Assembly (NCBI RefSeq): GCF_014207535.1
Contig: NZ_JACHGK010000016.1
Coordinates: 1-64,000 of the forward strand
Source: Bacillus benzoevorans
GTDB taxonomy: Bacteria; Bacillota; Bacilli; Bacillales; Cytobacillaceae
Direction of reading: 5' to 3'
Length of the DNA: 64,000 bases
Shown here: in pieces, positions 60,501 through 64,000 of the stretch
How the letters are laid out: every line of letters begins with the position of its first letter
Numbering within the stretch: the stretch's first letter is position 1
The notes under the pieces: model-generated
Databases searched by the model: none
Told to the model about the DNA's origin: nothing
The model's input: only the letters and a program-made list of their open reading frames with translations
Made by a program: the position numbers and the translations under genes

Positions 60501-60753
60501 ATTTATCCTCTGTCTTTAAAATGTAATATTGTAAATAGTGTTGCAGTCTTTCAGAATTAAAGGAACTTTCCTCTTCTTTAATGTTCTCTAATTGACCTAG
60601 CTGCACCCTATCTAAATACTGTTCATAGTATTTATTAGTTTTACGCCCAATTGATTCAACTAAAAACAAATCATCATCAATTTCTTCAAAATGCTTTATT
60701 TCAACAATTTCCGGCCAGAAAGAGCCTTTAATAATCTCTCCTACTTTTAACAT
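57580..60753 (-). CDS. SNF2-family helicase of the BREX-like locus
   Basis: 1057 residues. Q-motif LPHQIEAV (99-106), Walker A ADDPGAGKT (121-129), DEAH (222-225), LLTATPHKG (260-268), motif VI QRMGRIHRIGQ near residue 570. The C-terminal 450 residues hold long helices (likely coiled coil, about 860-950). The SNF2 type translocates on double-stranded DNA. In typical type 1 BREX the last gene is brxL; here a helicase occupies that place, closer to BrxH or DrmD proteins. It has its own promoter region after the pglZ terminator (60843-60878). Confidence 0.82.
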   Translation of the reverse strand: MLKVGEIIKGSFWPEIVEIKHFEEIDDDLFLVESIGRKTNKYYEQYLDRVQLGQLENIKEEESSFNSERLQHYLQYYILKTEDKFSKSRARGNKKIIPLPHQIEAVYSRMLQSPQVRYLLADDPGAGKTIMSGMLIRELIARQAAERILILVPPLVLKQWQEELKDKFGEEFTIINRSLLNSSSEVNPFESHDKVIASIYWASREEIKAFILKAQFDLVIVDEAHKMAAYTHGVKKRKVNRTKIYQLGESLLRHTEHCLLLTATPHKGDKENFRHLMSLVDHDIFSRLNTGDSIYEKSNPFVIRRLKETMKNFDGTPLFPKRTTTTITFDLSYGERELYEEVTSYAREHFNQAKQNNKPNVAFAMMILQRRLSSSLDAIYLSLKRRKEKLQELLESELTANKSIEPFEYDELSTEEQEEIETLVEGETDVIDLEELKLEIEILDGLVRKTEMLVYQDIERKYLELENTLFGQDGLLSKGEKILIFTESKDTLYYLERKLLQHVPEVTKIVGNFSMDQRREQVERFRNDVQIMLATDAGGESINLQFCNQMINYDIPWNPNRLEQRMGRIHRIGQKNEVFVFNLVAKNTREGDVLIRLLDKMEQMRTDLGQDQVYDFIGEVLEENNIDLSHLMEEAISGRENLDELIAQMEKTLSEEHERLLELAKQERLDDSSFDLPGARRAYQEISISSMPSRVYGEFVVKQFEETRIKVNISNDGNTVRIDRYPKNIRELIKKRKYSLRTDESLRFTLRPDKQTEQLSILPNDHPLKKLAMELASQELQQVALPICTVKTFVSEPLTLEISRISVVDGTGRELEQELMLLAKRKTGEFIQVDPYLLFQKQFELINIVGTEDKSFKKESILQAKKILQSVQMKRDDYLNRKSTYLRRSFDEQMQTLQERLTNYLSDNLNNKNSALINQTYTQIEDIEERSKDRLENIERERSIQLQSIKPITQLHVQPIVSAARVIPKDFIQVVKEYEYHNGRLNIRVKNAFGLVDFTSEEADSNTRFILLTPSLELLSQQLELNDYQELNGSVYVYVVNQHYIVEEVKMEQIVGI

Positions 60754-60842
60754 TTCAGCATCCCCCTCAAATAATTACGATCAATCAACTTAATTTAAAT
60801 TATATAGCAATCACCCAGATACTGTTAGAAGAAATAAAAGAC

Positions 60843-60878
60843 AAAAAAAAATAGAGAACTATGTAAAATAGTCCTCTA
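60843..60878 (-). terminator. Terminator of pglZ
   Basis: Minus-strand hairpin AGAGGACTAT / ATAGTTCTCT with one G-U pair, followed by T9. Confidence 0.8.
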
Positions 60879-60884
60879 GCTTCA

Positions 60885-63395
60885 TTAGTAAAGCGCATTA
60901 TACATATGAATTGTAAATTCTGTATCGCGATATGGTGTGACTTTATCATCTTCCACGGTTACCATTTTCAACTCACAAGTTTGCCCTGTTGGATAATAGT
61001 TTTCTACAAGGTTAAATATAAGTTGCTCCGTACGTTCATGGTTTTCACCAGTCATATCAAATGTCCATTCAATTTCGTTCGAAATTCGTTCACCATTCAG
61101 GTAAAATGCAGCTTGAATTGTTCGTGCCTTAAATTCTTGTGAAATACTTTGTTCTTGATATATTGGCACTTGGATACGGAATCCTGTGATGACACGTTTT
61201 GGGATGGCCACACTGATTTCAACAGGAATTGCTTGTGAAGTACGACGATAATCAATTAGTGGCACAATTACTTCTTGAGGTGTTGCACCGCCGTGTACAA
61301 ACTGTAATCCTCCACCGCCAATAAATCGGTTTACGCCTTTAGCAATCACTTTTTCAACACCTTCTAATGTTGAAAAACCATCTGGCACATTAATAGCTCC
61401 ATCATCTATTAGTAAATCATGACCAACAGCAAAGCGACGATTCGAATCAATGATTTTACCTTTAACACTCACTACTTTAATATCATTTTCAATTCTTGGA
61501 TACTGATAAAGGAATCCGTGATCTGCTGTTATAAAAATTCGTTTTGCTTGCCATTTAGATAACCGATCAACAGCAATTGATAATTCTTTTATTGCTCGTT
61601 CCGCAGCTATATAAGTATCTCGTTCAGATTTTGCAGAATCACCTGCTGCATCGATTACATCATGATATAAGTAAACGAGACGTTTTCCTTTTAAATTTTC
61701 ATCTGCTGTCGCTCTTGACCAGTCTAATAAATCGGTTAAACGATAGGCAATTGCTTCTGGATGAGTTGCTTGTAGAATTTTTGTACGGTTTGCTAATCCA
61801 TTTGTAGGTTGGTCATCTGCTAATACTGTTCCATTTTCAGTAATCGTTAATACTTTATTTGGTAATAAAGATGCCATACCTAATTGTGTATACGTTGGCA
61901 TATTCGCAACTAACGGACTGATAGAGGCAATTCCATTCGAACGCAAATTTAAACGAGATACTAATTCTGCCCCTACTTCATATCGTAATGCATCCGAAAT
62001 AATCACAAATACGCGTGTTGATTCTTTATCAAGAATAGGTTGCACAACTTCTTTATAAAATTTAGCCTGTTTTGGTAACTTTCCTACTTCTGCAGTTTCT
62101 AAAAGATAATTGGTCTCTTGTGCAATTTTCAACGAGTATTTATTTTCATACCAGTTTGTTAGTTGCTCAGCTAAAGTTTCTAGCATTTCATTATTCTCTA
62201 ATTGCATATAGCCGGTCATGAAACGTCTATAAGCTTGATCAATTAAATAAAGTTCGCTTGTATATTGAACATATAAAGGCTCACGCGTATCATATTGCTT
62301 CAAGAACATTTTATACTTCGTCAAATCAACTGCATCTAACAATACACTTAATAAACGTTGAATTTGTTCATTTCGTTTCGCCCAATGCATTTTTAACCGT
62401 TTATGCAAAATGTCTTTCCAAGCATCAAAATTGGATGTTTGATGAAGGAGTTCAGTCGTTAATTTACTCGTCAATAAATGATCAATGACAGGAAAAGTTG
62501 AAACGTTGGCATATTGTTCGATAGGACGTTCACCTAACACCTCTACAATTGAAAACCTTTGTTCGATTTCCTTTATATAATTTTCTAATACTTCTACTTC
62601 AATTTCTTTTTTATGGTGCCATTCATCAATAAATAAAGCACAAACATTTCCGCGTGTTGTTTCATATTTCTTTTGTAAAGACTGTTCTTCAAATTGTGCA
62701 TGACGTTGGAAATGAGCATACAAAACATGCTCCATTAAATACTGCAATGTCAAATCATTTGATTGTAAACCAAAGTATTCCGAAATGAGCTCCCACATAC
62801 GATTCGAGCTAAACCGTTTTGATATGGCTTTATACACTTCATTTGTTTCTTCTTGTAAACCACGCAACAATAAATGGCGAGTAATTTCTTCCATATTTGC
62901 AATGGGTGCGCCTGTTAGTACTGCTAACATAGCATACTCTATATCACGTTCACTAGCATTAGGGGGTACGACTTTCTTTAATTTATTTTTACGCTCTGCA
63001 CTTTTAAAAAAGTCTCCATATTCCTTAATCAAAGGTCTTAAAATGGCATCACTTACTTGCAACTGTTCTGCAAGTAAAGCATTAGTATCAGCTTTAAACT
63101 CTGTACCGTAAAGCTCCATATCCAGTAAAAAATTGTCTTCTATCGCTGGTTTTGCAAAATCAGCATATAATAAAAAAGAATCTCTTTTCTTTTCCACCTC
63201 GATTTCTAATTTAAGCGTAAAGAAATTATTACGCGTTAATTGGCGGATATGAATTGGTTGCTCTGCTAATGTTTCTTCTAAATCAGAAACAGTGTATTCT
63301 CCTTGCTCGTCATACCAAAAAATAACCGTGCGCGGCTTATTTTTCTTATATAGCTCGTCCTCTATTCGCTCTTTTAACAGTTCAATGACATTCAT
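60885..63395 (-). CDS. pglZ: BREX phosphatase-like protein PglZ (type A)
   Basis: 836 residues. The alkaline phosphatase-like core is seen as FVIISDALRYEVGAEL with the metal-binding Asp, later FITADHGFLYQ (Asp-His) and the loop GGGLQFVHGGATPQEVIVPL. The N-terminal 430 residues are helical and interact with other BREX parts. PglZ is found in all BREX types and is needed for phage exclusion and methylation. ATG 63395 has GAGGTG upstream. It lies 89 bases downstream of pglX, with a hairpin between them. Confidence 0.92.
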   Translation of the reverse strand: MNVIELLKERIEDELYKKNKPRTVIFWYDEQGEYTVSDLEETLAEQPIHIRQLTRNNFFTLKLEIEVEKKRDSFLLYADFAKPAIEDNFLLDMELYGTEFKADTNALLAEQLQVSDAILRPLIKEYGDFFKSAERKNKLKKVVPPNASERDIEYAMLAVLTGAPIANMEEITRHLLLRGLQEETNEVYKAISKRFSSNRMWELISEYFGLQSNDLTLQYLMEHVLYAHFQRHAQFEEQSLQKKYETTRGNVCALFIDEWHHKKEIEVEVLENYIKEIEQRFSIVEVLGERPIEQYANVSTFPVIDHLLTSKLTTELLHQTSNFDAWKDILHKRLKMHWAKRNEQIQRLLSVLLDAVDLTKYKMFLKQYDTREPLYVQYTSELYLIDQAYRRFMTGYMQLENNEMLETLAEQLTNWYENKYSLKIAQETNYLLETAEVGKLPKQAKFYKEVVQPILDKESTRVFVIISDALRYEVGAELVSRLNLRSNGIASISPLVANMPTYTQLGMASLLPNKVLTITENGTVLADDQPTNGLANRTKILQATHPEAIAYRLTDLLDWSRATADENLKGKRLVYLYHDVIDAAGDSAKSERDTYIAAERAIKELSIAVDRLSKWQAKRIFITADHGFLYQYPRIENDIKVVSVKGKIIDSNRRFAVGHDLLIDDGAINVPDGFSTLEGVEKVIAKGVNRFIGGGGLQFVHGGATPQEVIVPLIDYRRTSQAIPVEISVAIPKRVITGFRIQVPIYQEQSISQEFKARTIQAAFYLNGERISNEIEWTFDMTGENHERTEQLIFNLVENYYPTGQTCELKMVTVEDDKVTPYRDTEFTIHMYNALY

Positions 63396-63454
63396 TGTGT
63401 CACCTCATTATGAATATTTACTAATAATTTTAATTATACCTTAATATTAAACAA

Positions 63455-63478
63455 GCCTCCTTACCAAAGTAAGAAGGC
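63455..63478 (-). terminator. Hairpin between pglX and pglZ
   Basis: GCCTTCTTAC / GTAAGGAGGC with loop TTTG (10-bp arms with one G-T wobble) and a modest minus-strand T tail (TTGTTT). It may reduce read-through into pglZ rather than stop it. Confidence 0.6.
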
Positions 63479-63484
63479 CATGAT

Positions 63485-64000
63485 TTATTTAATCTTCGCT
63501 AATACACCTTTTCCACCACGATACAACTGCTCATAGTTCACTTTAACACCATCGTCTAGATCAATTTCAATCTCTTCGTTAGCTATCTCAGCTAAACGTT
63601 TATCAAACTCTCGTAGTTCATCCATTTTCTTTTCAAAAGAAGTTTTTTCTGCTGTTAGCTTTTTCTTCTCACTTGCTGATAAGTTTGGATTCACTAATCG
63701 GTTTTCTAAATCTGTAATTTCATTTTGATATTTAGCTTGAATTTCTTGCAAATACTCAAAACGAATTGTTGCTATTGTATCTGGCTGATAACGATGCATA
63801 TAAAATAGTGTACGCAACCCTTTTTGTTTACCTGAATCTACTAACCAATAAATTGGCTTTTTTTGATACATTTTGCAATGATCGGCAAAAAACTCATCTA
63901 AAAAATACCTACGTAAACGTGCCTCAGCATCCTCACCCTTCTTCATCTCAAGCGCTTCTGCTAGCCATTGCATATTTTCATCCACTGTATCTGAAGAAAA
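63485..64000 (-). CDS. pglX: BREX adenine methyltransferase PglX, C-terminal end only
   Basis: The frame is open to the right edge, so only the last 171 or so residues are visible. KKPIYWLVDSGKQKGLRTLF followed by YMHRYQPDTIATIR and a charged coiled-coil is the characteristic end of BREX PglX proteins, which methylate a non-palindromic adenine site and guide exclusion. The catalytic methyltransferase motifs lie beyond the window. First of three BREX-like genes here; brxA, brxB and brxC would be expected further right. Confidence 0.88.
   Translation of the reverse strand, partial: FSSDTVDENMQWLAEALEMKKGEDAEARLRRYFLDEFFADHCKMYQKKPIYWLVDSGKQKGLRTLFYMHRYQPDTIATIRFEYLQEIQAKYQNEITDLENRLVNPNLSASEKKKLTAEKTSFEKKMDELREFDKRLAEIANEEIEIDLDDGVKVNYEQLYRGGKGVLAKIK

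Noticed and set aside
57580..60753. Assignment of the SNF2 helicase to DISARM (DrmD)
   Set aside because: No drmA, drmB or drmC genes are seen, while PglZ and PglX are; it is listed as part of a BREX-like locus.

Overview
The window looks like chromosomal DNA of a low-GC Gram-positive bacterium of the family Bacillaceae. The left edge is the 5' end of a 16S rRNA gene (minus strand) preceded by a Bacillus-type leader and tandem promoters. Most housekeeping genes (glnB-amt, cstA with its small partner, a YfmM-like ABC-F protein, thioredoxin reductase, glyoxalase II) have close relatives in Bacillus and carry AGGAGG-type ribosome binding sites. I cannot name the species.

Region 1 (1-28.3 kb) is mostly ordinary chromosome: rRNA promoter region, a transporter remnant, a soluble beta-propeller sugar dehydrogenase-like protein, a cyclodeaminase-like protein, a tRNA-dihydrouridine synthase, a short UvrA-like ATPase, an FMN/FAD/4Fe-4S ene-reductase, a glnB-amt nitrogen operon divergent from cstA-ybdD, an ABC-F protein, a flavoprotein, an MFS transporter, an unusual arylsulfotransferase/thioredoxin/thioredoxin reductase operon, a YtrA-type GntR/ABC operon with a perfect operator palindrome, a membrane-anchored serine hydrolase and a glyoxalase II. 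A palindrome-rich segment at 18.63-18.77 kb resembles an IS200/IS605-type non-autonomous remnant.

Region 2 (28.4-39.5 kb) is accessory and is the best candidate for an undescribed system. It holds a 973-residue SF2 helicase with a C-terminal nuclease-like domain and two large proteins (728 and 732 residues) that each carry a D...ExK nuclease core, one also ending in a SEC-C zinc motif. A divergent gene encodes a double helix-turn-helix protein whose promoter region has repeated GGAACA half-sites, and a further gene encodes a zinc-ribbon / ExK nuclease / HTH / NUMOD1-like protein. No phage structural, integrase or transposase genes lie among them.

Region 3 (39.6-51.7 kb) looks like the core of a mobile element (integrated plasmid, satellite or ICE remnant). 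It has paired small XRE regulators, two DUF3987 replication-type proteins flanking a TubC-docking-like protein, a replication-relaxation family protein, iteron-like repeats, many small hypothetical genes, a decayed gene with one frameshift and one nonsense codon, and a solitary MNT nucleotidyltransferase.

Region 4 (52.0-64.0 kb) is a defence island: a type II Thoeris pair (TIR ThsB plus membrane/macro-domain ThsA), an uncharacterised gene pair including a protein with an internal duplication that may be HEPN-like, and a BREX-like locus (SNF2 helicase, PglZ, and PglX running off the right edge). Most of these genes read on the minus strand, with frequent gene-specific terminators. All functional statements rest on reading motifs by eye; no database search was run.
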